From positions 1 through 15,291 of the forward strand of contig PLZT01000500.1 in NCBI GenBank assembly GCA_003152255.1: 15,291 bases of DNA. Direction: 5' to 3'. Shown here in pieces: positions 1 to 6,268 of this stretch (its first letter is position 1; each line of letters opens with the position of its first letter). Made by a program: the position numbers and the translations under genes. Under the pieces are notes generated by a model. It was not told where the DNA came from, made no database searches, and worked only from the letters and a program-made list of their open reading frames with translations. The stretch comes from Methylocystaceae bacterium. Lineage in GTDB: Bacteria > Pseudomonadota > Alphaproteobacteria > Rhizobiales > Beijerinckiaceae.

Positions 1-1
1 C

Positions 2-778
2 CTGAATTTCGAGTCAGGTTCTAAGTCCCGCGGCGTGGCGCGCATCACGGGTGGCCCTCCGGCGGCCAAGCGCGCTGTCGGACTGCTCGGCGGGATATGG
101 ACGTGGGCGGCGAAGCGCAATCTGGTTGCGGGTGCAAACCCGGCGCGCGGCGTCGAGATGCAGGCCGACGAAACCAAAGAGCGCATTCTGTCCGCGCGAG
201 AATTGGTAAGGCTCGGCGAGGAACTCACAAAGAATGCAGAGCGGGCGCCGATGGCGGTGGCCGCTATCAAGATCATCGCCCTCACCGGGCTTCGAGCTGA
301 CGAGGCTTGTGGGCTTCGATGGCCTGAGATTGATTTTGGAGGTTCCAGCCTGCGTTTGGAAAAAACCAAGACCGGCCGCAGCCTGCGACCTATCGGACGC
401 GCGGCGATCGAACATCTTCGGGTGCTTCCACAGCTTCACGACGAATACGTTTTCCCCAACCGCGATGGGACCGGCCGCGCGGATTTGAAAAAATCCTTCG
501 CCTCGATCTTCGACTCCGCCGGCCTGCATGACGCACGCGCCCAAACGTTAAGGCGAACATTCGCATCATTTGCGGCGGATGAAGGATATGGCGACGCGAC
601 CATTGGCGAGCTACTTGGCCACGCCCGGCGTGGCGTGACTTCCCGTCACTATATTCGCCGACCGGACGCCGCGCTTGTCGCCGCCGCCGACAAAGTATCG
701 GAACGCATAGCCGCGGCGATGGAAGGGCGCGCTGGTGACATTGTGCCCTTGCGGCGCGCGGGGGCTGGCGATGACTGA
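2..778 (+). CDS. Tyrosine recombinase/integrase, 5' partial
   Basis: Catalyses site-specific integration or excision of the element. The frame is open from base 2, so the N-terminal SAM-like domain begins upstream of the window. The GTG at 35 is only the first possible start inside it, and residues here are numbered from that codon. Visible catalytic parts: Arg I in TGLRADE (R87), the beta-hairpin Lys in KTG (K112), QTLRRTFAS with the second Arg (R173), LLGH (H196) and the nucleophile in RHYIRR (Y206). The first His of the usual HxxR box is Gln (Q170). The stretch TGGPPAAKRAVGLLGGI matches the end of the core-binding domain in phage/island integrases of alphaproteobacteria. It overlaps the next gene by 8 bp. 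It is transcribed into the element, so the left attachment site should lie upstream; no att repeat is visible. Confidence 0.93.
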   Translation: MNFESGSKSRGVARITGGPPAAKRAVGLLGGIWTWAAKRNLVAGANPARGVEMQADETKERILSARELVRLGEELTKNAERAPMAVAAIKIIALTGLRADEACGLRWPEIDFGGSSLRLEKTKTGRSLRPIGRAAIEHLRVLPQLHDEYVFPNRDGTGRADLKKSFASIFDSAGLHDARAQTLRRTFASFAADEGYGDATIGELLGHARRGVTSRHYIRRPDAALVAAADKVSERIAAAMEGRAGDIVPLRRAGAGDD

Positions 779-1193
779 CGAAAACGACCTTTGGAAAACG
801 CTGCAACAGTTTTTCGACAATCCTAAAAATGCCGAGCCGGACACCAAGGCGCTCGCCGCGGTTTTGCGCAGTGACGCCCCCTTGCCGGACGGTTTTCGCG
901 ACGTGCTGGCGGAAATCATCGATAGCCGGCTTCCCGGCGCGCTCGCGTGCAACTGGACGCTCCGGGCGGACTTTACCGGGCGATATAACCGGGAGCGACA
1001 AAAAATAACTTTCGAGGAAGCGGTCACGCGGGCGATGGCGCGCGGCGCAAAGGTCTCGAAAGCCATGCCGGACGCCGCCGACGCCGTGAAAATATCCGAA
1101 CGGACCGCGTGGAAAATCTGGCCGGAGATTAAAGCCGAGCGCGAACGCATCGCGGCCGCGATCCGCGCGGCCCGCAACCCGCCCAAGCTGTAG
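771..1193 (+). CDS. Hypothetical protein with possible C-terminal HTH
   Basis: 140-aa protein of unknown function, starting at ATG 771 inside the end of the integrase gene (8-bp overlap, likely coupled). A GTG at 735 would add 12 residues (TLCPCGARGLA) that look like shadow sequence. The N-terminal half is acidic and helical. The C-terminal segment VKISERTAWKIWPEIKAERERIAAAIRAARN has the spacing of a short helix-turn-helix followed by a charged helix, so DNA binding is possible but unproven. The 'RYNRERQKITFEEAVTRAMARGAKVSKAMPDAADAVKISERT' layout resembles short unannotated proteins next to integrases in Hyphomicrobiales islands; that is recollection, not a search. A regulator or recombination directionality partner is a guess. 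Confidence 0.65.
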   Translation: MTDENDLWKTLQQFFDNPKNAEPDTKALAAVLRSDAPLPDGFRDVLAEIIDSRLPGALACNWTLRADFTGRYNRERQKITFEEAVTRAMARGAKVSKAMPDAADAVKISERTAWKIWPEIKAERERIAAAIRAARNPPKL

Positions 1194-1264
1194 AATTTTA
1201 CTGCAAAAAAATCGTGCTTCGTTTCAGTGACATGCGGGAATTTGTGCATAGAGTGACCTGCGGT

Positions 1265-1282
1265 TTACGGAATTTCCCGTAA
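1265..1282. promoter_or_regulatory. Palindrome upstream of AlpA-like gene
   Basis: TTACGG and CCGTAA form perfect 6-bp inverted arms with a 6-nt spacer (TTACGGAATTTCCCGTAA). The site ends 22 bp before the ATG of the AlpA-like gene. A second short palindrome, CTCGCGAG, lies at 1287-1294, just before the Shine-Dalgarno GAGGG. This is a plausible operator for autoregulation of the small DNA-binding protein; binding is inferred. Confidence 0.45.
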
Positions 1283-1304
1283 CCTTCTCGCGAGGGAAAC
1301 CGCA

Positions 1305-1535
1305 ATGCAGCCATCGCAGCTGTTCATGCGCCGCAAAGAGGCGGCGCAATATCTCAAAGAAAAATACGGTGTCGGAAGCCCGGCGACCTTGGCAAAGCTC
1401 GCCACTGTCGGAGGCGGCCCGATCTTCCGAAAAAATGGCCGCATCCCGATTTATCAAGCCGAAGACTTAGACGCTTGGGCGCTCGCGAAGATCGGCAAGC
1501 CGGTTCGCTCGACCTCTGAATTGGAGGCTGCGTGA
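1305..1535 (+). CDS. AlpA/excisionase-like DNA-binding protein
   Basis: 76-aa protein with a MerR-type winged helix-turn-helix of the HTH_17/AlpA-excisionase kind. FMRRKEAAQYLKEKYGVGSPATLAKLATVGGGPIFRKNGRIPIY-QAEDLDAWALAKIGKPV covers residues 7-67. It shows the diagnostic hydrophobic 'EAAQYL', the 'GGGP.F.K.GR.PIY' wing and the terminal 'DLDAWA' helix. In phage satellites and islands such proteins activate excision or the replication operon. The start ATG has GAGGG at 1292-1296 as ribosome-binding site. It sits right behind a palindromic site and starts a run of tightly packed genes extending to the SSB. Confidence 0.85.
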   Translation: MQPSQLFMRRKEAAQYLKEKYGVGSPATLAKLATVGGGPIFRKNGRIPIYQAEDLDAWALAKIGKPVRSTSELEAA

Positions 1536-1538
1536 ACC

Positions 1539-1754
1539 ATGGCTTCCAAAAGATTGAAGCCGCCCGCGTCGGGAAACACGGGACGGCTTCGGGATTGTCT
1601 CGCTGCGACGGCGATCGGTCCCGACCGTAAATCCACAGCTCCCAATTTGCAAGACCGCCGCGCCATCTGGCTCGCGCGCCGGTTCAATTTGTCGCTCGCG
1701 ATGGCCGCCGCTGTCGCCGGTTTCGCTTTTCCAGAGCGGGAGGCGACCCGATGA
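1539..1754 (+). CDS. Small hypothetical basic protein
   Basis: 71-aa protein, not recognised. It starts 3 nt after the previous stop with GGAGG 11 nt upstream. It ends by ATGA overlap with the next gene, which argues that it is translated as part of the operon. The N-terminal half is basic and Pro-rich. The C-terminal half (RRAIWLARRFNLSLAMAAAVAGFAFPERE) looks like one amphipathic helix with a hydrophobic stretch. The pattern 'R..WLARRF.LS...A..VA.LAF' resembles the HTH-like helix pair of short phage-island proteins in this bacterial group. No function is assigned. Confidence 0.6.
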   Translation: MASKRLKPPASGNTGRLRDCLAATAIGPDRKSTAPNLQDRRAIWLARRFNLSLAMAAAVAGFAFPEREATR

Positions 1755-2068
1755 CAAGCCGCCACCGCCTCCCCGATCGCCGTCGCGGCGTGTCGATCGA
1801 GTTTTTCCACAATCACCACGGTTACACCCTGACCGTTGGCTATTACCGCGACGGCCGCGTCGGCGAGGTTTTTCTTAACGCGCACAAGAGCGGCGGCGCG
1901 CTCGAATCCGTCGCGCGCGATGCGGCGATCGTGGTCAGCATTGCGCTTCAGCATGGCGCCGATCTCGGAATAATCTGCCGGGCCCTGACGCGCGATGGCA
2001 ATGGAGCTCCCGCGACGCTGATTGGCGCTGCATTGGACGCGATCTTGCCGGAGGGCGCGCGCTCATGA
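1751..2068 (+). CDS. TSCPD-domain protein (RNR C-terminal-like)
   Basis: 105-aa stand-alone protein resembling the TSCPD domain at the C-terminus of B12-dependent ribonucleotide reductases. It shows 'R.RGVSIEFFHNHHGYTLTVGYYRDGRVGEVFLNAHKSGGALESVARDAAIVVSIALQHGADLGIICRALTRDGNGAPATLIGAALDAIL', with the family's 'tvGyy.DGr.aEvFln..K.Gs.les.arD.av..SlaLQhG' signature. There is no reductase catalytic domain and no Cys pair, so it is not a reductase itself. Single-domain versions are often encoded in alphaproteobacterial phage islands beside replication genes; the role is unknown. It starts in an ATGA overlap with GGGAGG 7 nt before the ATG, and ends in an ATGA overlap with the next gene. Confidence 0.78.
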   Translation: MTSRHRLPDRRRGVSIEFFHNHHGYTLTVGYYRDGRVGEVFLNAHKSGGALESVARDAAIVVSIALQHGADLGIICRALTRDGNGAPATLIGAALDAILPEGARS

Positions 2069-2481
2069 ACGTGATTGATCTCCAAGAAACCCGTCACCAT
2101 CGCGAAATGAGGCTGATTGCACTCTCCGAAGAGATTGGGTCGTTTTTCAGTGAATCGGAAATCGAACGAAGGCAGTGCAGCCTCTATGCGGAAGAGCTTC
2201 AGGAGTTTCGAGATTTTGTCCGAGAGAGTCGAGATGAAATCGAAGAGCGGATGGAATACCTATACCAAGAGCGTCTCGCCTACCTCCGGGCGGTTGCTCG
2301 GGAAGAATTCGATCTCATCAATGTGCAAGGAAGATTAGTCAAAGCCGTCGCGGTTAAATTCCGCCCGGGTGACGAAGAATTTCACGCTACGGCCCTAAAA
2401 GAAGCCCGCGATTTTCTTCAGCGCATCTCTCTCGAATTTGGCGCCGACCTATTGCTCGGGGAGGGCGGGCGATGGAGTTGA
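2065..2481 (+). CDS. Hypothetical charged helical protein
   Basis: 138-aa protein of unknown function, coupled on both sides (4-bp ATGA overlap upstream, 10-bp overlap with the primase downstream). It is almost entirely charged helix: RLIALSEEIGSFFSES, then EELQEFRDFVRESRDEIEERMEYLYQERLAYLRAVAREEF, which has a heptad-like coiled-coil pattern at about residues 40-85. No catalytic motif is visible. The DNA is noticeably richer in A/T at third codon positions than the flanking genes, suggesting a different or more recent origin. Its place directly before the primase suggests an accessory role in replication, but that is inference only. Confidence 0.7.
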   Translation: MNVIDLQETRHHREMRLIALSEEIGSFFSESEIERRQCSLYAEELQEFRDFVRESRDEIEERMEYLYQERLAYLRAVAREEFDLINVQGRLVKAVAVKFRPGDEEFHATALKEARDFLQRISLEFGADLLLGEGGRWS

Positions 2482-4505
2482 GCTTGTCCGAAATCGCAAA
2501 AGCCCTTGGCGGCGAGGTATCCGGCGGGAGCGCGCTTTGTCCTGGCCCTGGTCATTCGGCCGCCGACCGTAGCCTGTCCGTCATGCCATCCGCGACCGCG
2601 CCCGATGGTTTCGTTGTCAAAAGTTTTGGCAGCGACGACGTCAATCTATGTCGCGACCATGTGCGCACCCGTCTCGGGCTCGCGCCATTTCAACCAAAGG
2701 ACAAGGAACAAAAAACACGAAAATTCGATTATCGCGACCCGAACACCGGCGAGCCCCGCTACAGCAAAATTCGCCACGACAAAGCGGACGGGACAAAGAA
2801 AATCTATTTCAAACCCGCCCAGCGCGGCGGGGGTCCCGCGCTGCTTTACGGAGGCGAACGCCTCGCGAAGACTGTTCCCGACGCGCCGATATGGATTGTC
2901 GAAGGCGAGAACAAAGTTGAGCGCCTAGCCGAACTCGGAGCCGTCGCCGTGTCGCAGGATGCTGGCGCGAAATCACGATGGCTCGCCGATCACGCCAAGC
3001 TGTTGCGCGGCCGCCGCATCATCCTATGGCCGGACAGCGACGACCCTGGCGATAACTACATTCGCAACGCGGCGGCGATAATCCGCGACGACGACAGCAA
3101 CGCGGACATTCGCGTCGTGCGTCCGTTCCCGCGCGCGACACAAGGCGAAAAAGGCCGCGATGTTTGCGACTGGCGCGGAGATGCGGCGGCGCTTCTAGCA
3201 CTCGCCGCTGGCGCGGAAAGATACGCCCCTACAGCCGACAATGAGGAGAGACCGAAAACAAAATTCAGACTGGAGCCGTTTGGCGAAATTCGTTTCGACG
3301 CGACCGAGCAATGGCTGATTAAGGGCATCCTGCCACGCGAAGGCGTCGCCGCGCTTTATGGAAAATTTGGCTCTTTTAAAAGTTTCGCCGGCGGTGACAT
3401 CGCGCTGCATGTAGCGACCGGGACCGCCTGGGCCGGCCGGCGCGTCACAAAGGAGCCCGTGGTGTATGTCGCGGCAGAAGGTGCGAAAGGCTTTCGCAAG
3501 CGACTGGAGGGCTTTCGTCTGGCGCATCCCGACACGCCGTCCGATGCGCCGTTTTTTTTAATCAGCGATGCGCCCAATCTTGGCGCGGAACATGGCGACG
3601 CGACCGCGCTATGCGCCAGTATCGAGGGATATGGCGTCTCGCCGGGGCTTATCGTCATCGACACGTTAAGCGCGACGCTGGCAAGCGCCGACGAAAACGG
3701 CGCTGGCATGGTGCAATTTGTCACAAATGCAAATGCGCTGGCGCGGCGCTTTCATTGCCTCGTGCTGGTAGTCCATCACGTCGGACATAGCGACGCCGAG
3801 CGGATGCGCGGACATTCCAGTTTTGCCGGCGCGGCCGACGCCATCATTTTATGCGAGCGCCCCGGAGACGAACTAGCCACGACGCTAACGTTGCAAAAAG
3901 CCAAGGACGAAGCATCCAACATTCGGTTGACGGCGCGCTTGTCCCGCATCGTCATCGCGCACGACCAGGACGGCGACGAAATCTCGACGCTCGCCATCGA
4001 AACGGTCGAAGACATCGAGCCCGGCGCCAAGGCGAGCCGGGAGCAAAAGCCGCCGGCATCCGCGCGCTTGCTAATGGAGGTTGTCGCGCAAGCCGTGGAC
4101 GAAGCGGGAGAGACGTTTCGCCCCTGGAGCGACGGGCCGCCAGTCAGAGGCGTTGACGACGACCAGGTGCGCCGACGCCTTTACGAACGCATCGCGGAGC
4201 AGGCGGGACCGGATGACGACGCCGCCAAGCTGGCCGAACGCCAGCGCCGGGCCTTCAACCGCTCAATCGAGGCCGCGCTTAAATCCAAACTGCTCGCCGC
4301 CGTAAACCGGGACGGGACAAGATTTGTCTGGCAACCCGACGGAGCGGGACAGGACAGGACACCCCTAAAGGGTGTTGTCCCGTCCCGTCCCGTCTATCTC
4401 GCGTCTAGGGCGGGACAAAGTGGGACGGTGTCCCGGTCTGTCCCGCCTTGTCCCGGTGACGTGGAATCCGCTTCATTTGACGACATCGCGGAGGTGGAAT
4501 TTTGA
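2472..4505 (+). CDS. Primase-helicase (TOPRIM plus RecA/AAA_25 ATPase)
   Basis: 677-aa replication protein combining primase-type and helicase-type parts. The N-terminal residues 21-65 carry a degenerate zinc-binding primase pattern (CPGPGHSAADRSLSV, then CRDH). A TOPRIM-like domain lies at about 138-235, with VEGE (E144) and the acidic motif WPDSDDPG (186-193). A RecA/AAA_25 domain lies at about 285-480: Walker A GKFGSFKS (297-304), Walker B LIVIDTL (393-399), VHHVGH (434-439) and RGHSSFAGAADAI. The tail after about residue 515 is low in conservation signals. The last 65 residues are encoded by the GGGAC/GTCCC-rich stretch, so that stretch may be constrained as DNA rather than protein. The start overlaps the preceding gene with a strong GGGGAGGG site. 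Likely function: initiating or unwinding DNA for autonomous replication of the excised element, together with the SSB downstream. Confidence 0.9.
   Translation: MELSLSEIAKALGGEVSGGSALCPGPGHSAADRSLSVMPSATAPDGFVVKSFGSDDVNLCRDHVRTRLGLAPFQPKDKEQKTRKFDYRDPNTGEPRYSKIRHDKADGTKKIYFKPAQRGGGPALLYGGERLAKTVPDAPIWIVEGENKVERLAELGAVAVSQDAGAKSRWLADHAKLLRGRRIILWPDSDDPGDNYIRNAAAIIRDDDSNADIRVVRPFPRATQGEKGRDVCDWRGDAAALLALAAGAERYAPTADNEERPKTKFRLEPFGEIRFDATEQWLIKGILPREGVAALYGKFGSFKSFAGGDIALHVATGTAWAGRRVTKEPVVYVAAEGAKGFRKRLEGFRLAHPDTPSDAPFFLISDAPNLGAEHGDATALCASIEGYGVSPGLIVIDTLSATLASADENGAGMVQFVTNANALARRFHCLVLVVHHVGHSDAERMRGHSSFAGAADAIILCERPGDELATTLTLQKAKDEASNIRLTARLSRIVIAHDQDGDEISTLAIETVEDIEPGAKASREQKPPASARLLMEVVAQAVDEAGETFRPWSDGPPVRGVDDDQVRRRLYERIAEQAGPDDDAAKLAERQRRAFNRSIEAALKSKLLAAVNRDGTRFVWQPDGAGQDRTPLKGVVPSRPVYLASRAGQSGTVSRSVPPCPGDVESASFDDIAEVEF
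4309..4454. repeat. GGGAC/GTCCC iteron cluster, candidate replication origin
   Basis: Eleven copies of the pentamer lie in 146 bp. GGGAC begins at 4309, 4314, 4346, 4412 and 4422. GTCCC begins at 4377, 4382, 4387, 4430, 4440 and 4450. Two further GGACA copies run in tandem at 4352-4361. Most continue to GGGACA or TGTCCC. The copies form an inverted arrangement centred on a hairpin (ACACCC 4359-4364, loop CTAAA, GGGTGT 4370-4375). The cluster is inside the 3' end of the primase-helicase gene, where iteron origins sit in several phages and satellites. Origin function is inferred. Confidence 0.6.
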
Positions 4506-4921
4506 GCGCCGCCGCGATCCTTCTCCAGGTCCGAAGCGACGGACTCGAACTCGTGCTGACGCCTGCCGGAACGCTGAAAGGTCGCGGTCCGCGCGAAGCC
4601 TTGGGGCGCTGGACGCCGGTTATCGCGGAAAACAAGGATTCGATTATCGAGGCGCTCGCGGCCGAAAGCGCATCCCCGCCGACGCAACCCGCGTCCGTTG
4701 TCGCAATGCCGTCGCCGTCGCCGCCGACGCCAGAGCAGCTCGCCGACGCCCGCGCATCTGTCGATCGCCTGCTCGCCGATATGGCCGCCGAACTTGAGCG
4801 GCGTCGGGGCTGGTATGCGCAACCGGTCGAAGGCTGGCGCGAGGGCGTCCTGACTATCCGCAGCGTCATCGACGGCGAGCTGACGACGATCCGGTTGTCG
4901 AAGCGCGGGAGGCCGCATTGA
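4502..4921 (+). CDS. TubC_N-like small protein
   Basis: 139-aa protein. Residues 1-50 (AAILLQVRSDGLELVLTPAGTLKGRGPREALGRWTPVIAENKDSIIEALA) match the pattern of the TubC N-terminal docking-domain fold, 'll..lr..gl.l.....L...gp...l......i...k..ii..l'. That fold also occurs in many mobile-element proteins unrelated to polyketide synthesis. A Pro/Ser linker follows at about 60-75, then a charged C-terminal helix and a basic end (TTIRLSKRGRPH). The start is TTG, supported by GGAGGTGG at 4490-4497 and by overlap with the primase stop as TTGA. It is probably an accessory replication or regulatory protein; no activity can be assigned. Confidence 0.7.
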   Translation: MSAAAILLQVRSDGLELVLTPAGTLKGRGPREALGRWTPVIAENKDSIIEALAAESASPPTQPASVVAMPSPSPPTPEQLADARASVDRLLADMAAELERRRGWYAQPVEGWREGVLTIRSVIDGELTTIRLSKRGRPH

Positions 4922-5334
4922 GCGCGCATGTTTTGATTAGCGGCACGCTCTTCCGAGCGCCTGAAAGCCGGGTCTCGAAGAGCGGGCGCAACTTCGTGGT
5001 GGCGACCATGCGCTGCAAAGACGGCGATGGCTCGCAATGGTGGAAGATTGTCTGCTTTTCGGAAAGCGGTTGCGCGGAATTGCTGCGCTTGTCGGACGGC
5101 GACGCGGTTTCCTGCCAAGGCGCGTTCAAGGCCGAGACCTACACGAAGGACGGCGAGACCCGGTTGTCGCTTTCCTGCATCGCCGACGCCGTGTTGCCAT
5201 TGCGCGCCGCCCCACGCCATCGCGAGCCGAAGGCCGAAGCCGGAACGCCCCGCCGCCGGGACAATGCCGAACGCCTCGCTCATGCCGGGACGGGCGACGC
5301 CTCCCCTGGTCTCGACGACGAGGTGCCGTTTTGA
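4918..5334 (+). CDS. Single-stranded DNA-binding protein (SSB family)
   Basis: 138-aa OB-fold SSB. Residues 1-95 show the SSB plan: VLISGTLFRAPESRVSKSGRNFVVATMRCKDGDGSQWWKIVCFSESGCAELLRLSDGDAVSCQGAFKAETYTKDGETRLSLSCIADAVL. After a flexible charged linker it ends in the acidic tip LDDEVPF, the family's partner-recruiting motif (typically DDDIPF). It coats single-stranded DNA during replication of the element and may recruit the primase-helicase encoded just upstream. The start is TTG with GGGAGG 5 nt before it, overlapping the previous stop as TTGA; this is the second consecutive gene arranged this way. Confidence 0.9.
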   Translation: MSAHVLISGTLFRAPESRVSKSGRNFVVATMRCKDGDGSQWWKIVCFSESGCAELLRLSDGDAVSCQGAFKAETYTKDGETRLSLSCIADAVLPLRAAPRHREPKAEAGTPRRRDNAERLAHAGTGDASPGLDDEVPF

Positions 5335-5360
5335 TGGACGGGCCAAGGGGGGGAAGTGCA

Positions 5361-5447
5361 ATGAAACCTCGATTGATAGAAATCGTCTATGAATGGATCG
5401 AGCGACAGAATGGGGACGTGACATGGAAAATCAAGGTAAGTCATTGA
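5361..5447 (+). CDS. Possible 28-aa peptide
   Basis: A short reading frame MKPRLIEIVYEWIERQNGDVTWKIKVSH. Its purine-rich leader at 5347-5356 (a G run followed by AAG) is a usable ribosome-binding site, 26 nt after the SSB stop. The sequence is protein-like, with an amphipathic start and alternating strand, but nothing is recognised. A second overlapping frame of 33 codons (5423-5524, MENQGKSLIMLWSFLRPIP...) begins inside it. Either, both or neither may be translated. Confidence 0.3.
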   Translation: MKPRLIEIVYEWIERQNGDVTWKIKVSH

Positions 5448-5524
5448 TTATGCTCTGGTCATTCCTCCGACCTATACCATCCCGGGGGGCACGCAGCATC
5501 GCGATCTATGGCTATTTGCAATAA

Positions 5525-5569
5525 TGTAAAACCCCTTTACACTTTGTATACGTTTACAAATTTGTAAAC
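5525..5569. promoter_or_regulatory. TGTAAA/TTTACA operator cluster before terS-like gene
   Basis: Two inverted repeats share one half-site. TGTAAA-ACCCC-TTTACA lies at 5525-5541, and the perfect 18-bp palindrome GTTTACAAATTTGTAAAC at 5552-5569. A GTATAC palindrome (5546-5551) lies between them. The stretch is sharply AT-rich compared with its surroundings and ends 18 bp before the next start codon. A weak promoter reading is TGTAAA, 17 nt, TATACG (5525-5553), which the palindromes would cover. This is most likely a repressor or activator site controlling the packaging gene; the protein that binds is not identified. Confidence 0.6.
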
Positions 5570-5587
5570 AGCGGAGCTAACAACCTA

Positions 5588-6199
5588 ATGTCAACCTTCG
5601 TGAAGAAAGCCGAGTTTGCACGCCAGCGTGGCGTCTCGCGCGCCGCGTTGACGGCCTGGTCGGCGCGAGGTCTGCTCGTTTTATCCGATACCGGCCTTGT
5701 GAGCGTCGAGGAGTCGAACGTGCGGCTCGATGAGAGGCCCGAGATTTATCGTGGCGGCCAATCCTCGCTGCCATCAAAGGAAGTCGCCAGGAAGGCCGCT
5801 GGTGCGCGTAAAACTTCTAGCGCTAGGGAGACGCCGGCGGCCGCAAGGCGCGGCAACTCTAAAAGCTCCTCGCCGGATTGGACAACCGCCGAGGCGATTC
5901 GCCGCAAGGAATCGGCCGTCGCGAAGCTGAAAGAGCTCGAAGTCAAGCGGCAAGACGGGACCTACATGCGCAGCGACGACGCGCGCCAAGAAATGGGGCG
6001 AATTGCTTCGAGGATGCTGACCCTATTCGAGTCGTCGATCGTCGAGTTTTCCAACGCAATCGCCGCAAAAACGCCGATATCATCGCACGATGCGCTGCGG
6101 CTGTTGCGTGCAAGTTGGCGCGAAATCCGCATTAGGCAGGCCAAGGCGTTGAGTGCGGAGGCGGCGGCATTGCCCGAGATGATCGACGATGAGGAATGA
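5588..6199 (+). CDS. Terminase small subunit-like (Nu1/DUF1441 type) DNA-binding protein
   Basis: 203-aa protein with the build of Nu1-like small terminase subunits. An N-terminal winged HTH occupies residues 1-45 (VKKAEFARQRGVSRAALTAWSARGLLVLSDTGLVSVEESNVRL). A disordered basic linker follows (60-100, rich in Ala/Ser/Arg). The helical region begins TTAEAIRRKESAVAKLKELEVKRQDGTYMRSDDARQEMGRIASRMLTLFESSI, the 'E..KA..ekLk...k...G.yv...' pattern of this family. Such proteins recognise the packaging site and recruit the large terminase. Here no large terminase, portal or capsid gene follows; a new promoter starts directly downstream. It could therefore redirect another phage's packaging motor, or be a remnant or a repurposed regulator. 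It sits behind the TGTAAA operator cluster. Confidence 0.62.
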   Translation: MSTFVKKAEFARQRGVSRAALTAWSARGLLVLSDTGLVSVEESNVRLDERPEIYRGGQSSLPSKEVARKAAGARKTSSARETPAAARRGNSKSSSPDWTTAEAIRRKESAVAKLKELEVKRQDGTYMRSDDARQEMGRIASRMLTLFESSIVEFSNAIAAKTPISSHDALRLLRASWREIRIRQAKALSAEAAALPEMIDDEE

Positions 6200-6213
6200 G
6201 CTATGAGCGCGCC

Positions 6214-6242
6214 TTGACAAATCCCTCATCTAGGCCTATTTT
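6214..6242 (+). promoter_or_regulatory. Sigma70-type promoter
   Basis: A perfect -35 TTGACA (6214-6219), a 17-bp spacer and TATTTT (6237-6242) as -10. It lies 14 bp after the terS-like stop and would start transcription near 6249. This rules out the TTG at 6242 as a start codon for the next gene and favours the ATG at 6269, leaving a leader of about 20 nt. Confidence 0.7.
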
Positions 6243-6268
6243 TGCACTTGATAGGTAAATTGTCTGCG

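Noticed and set aside
4309..4454. CRISPR-like array
   Set aside because: The repeats are only 5-6 bp, occur in both orientations and have no regular spacers; they are better described as iterons.
4405..5424. Long open frame of 339 codons on the minus strand
   Set aside because: It lies antisense to the coupled primase-helicase end, TubC_N-like and SSB genes. It is Arg/Pro/Ser-rich with no recognisable domain, as expected of a GC-rich shadow frame.
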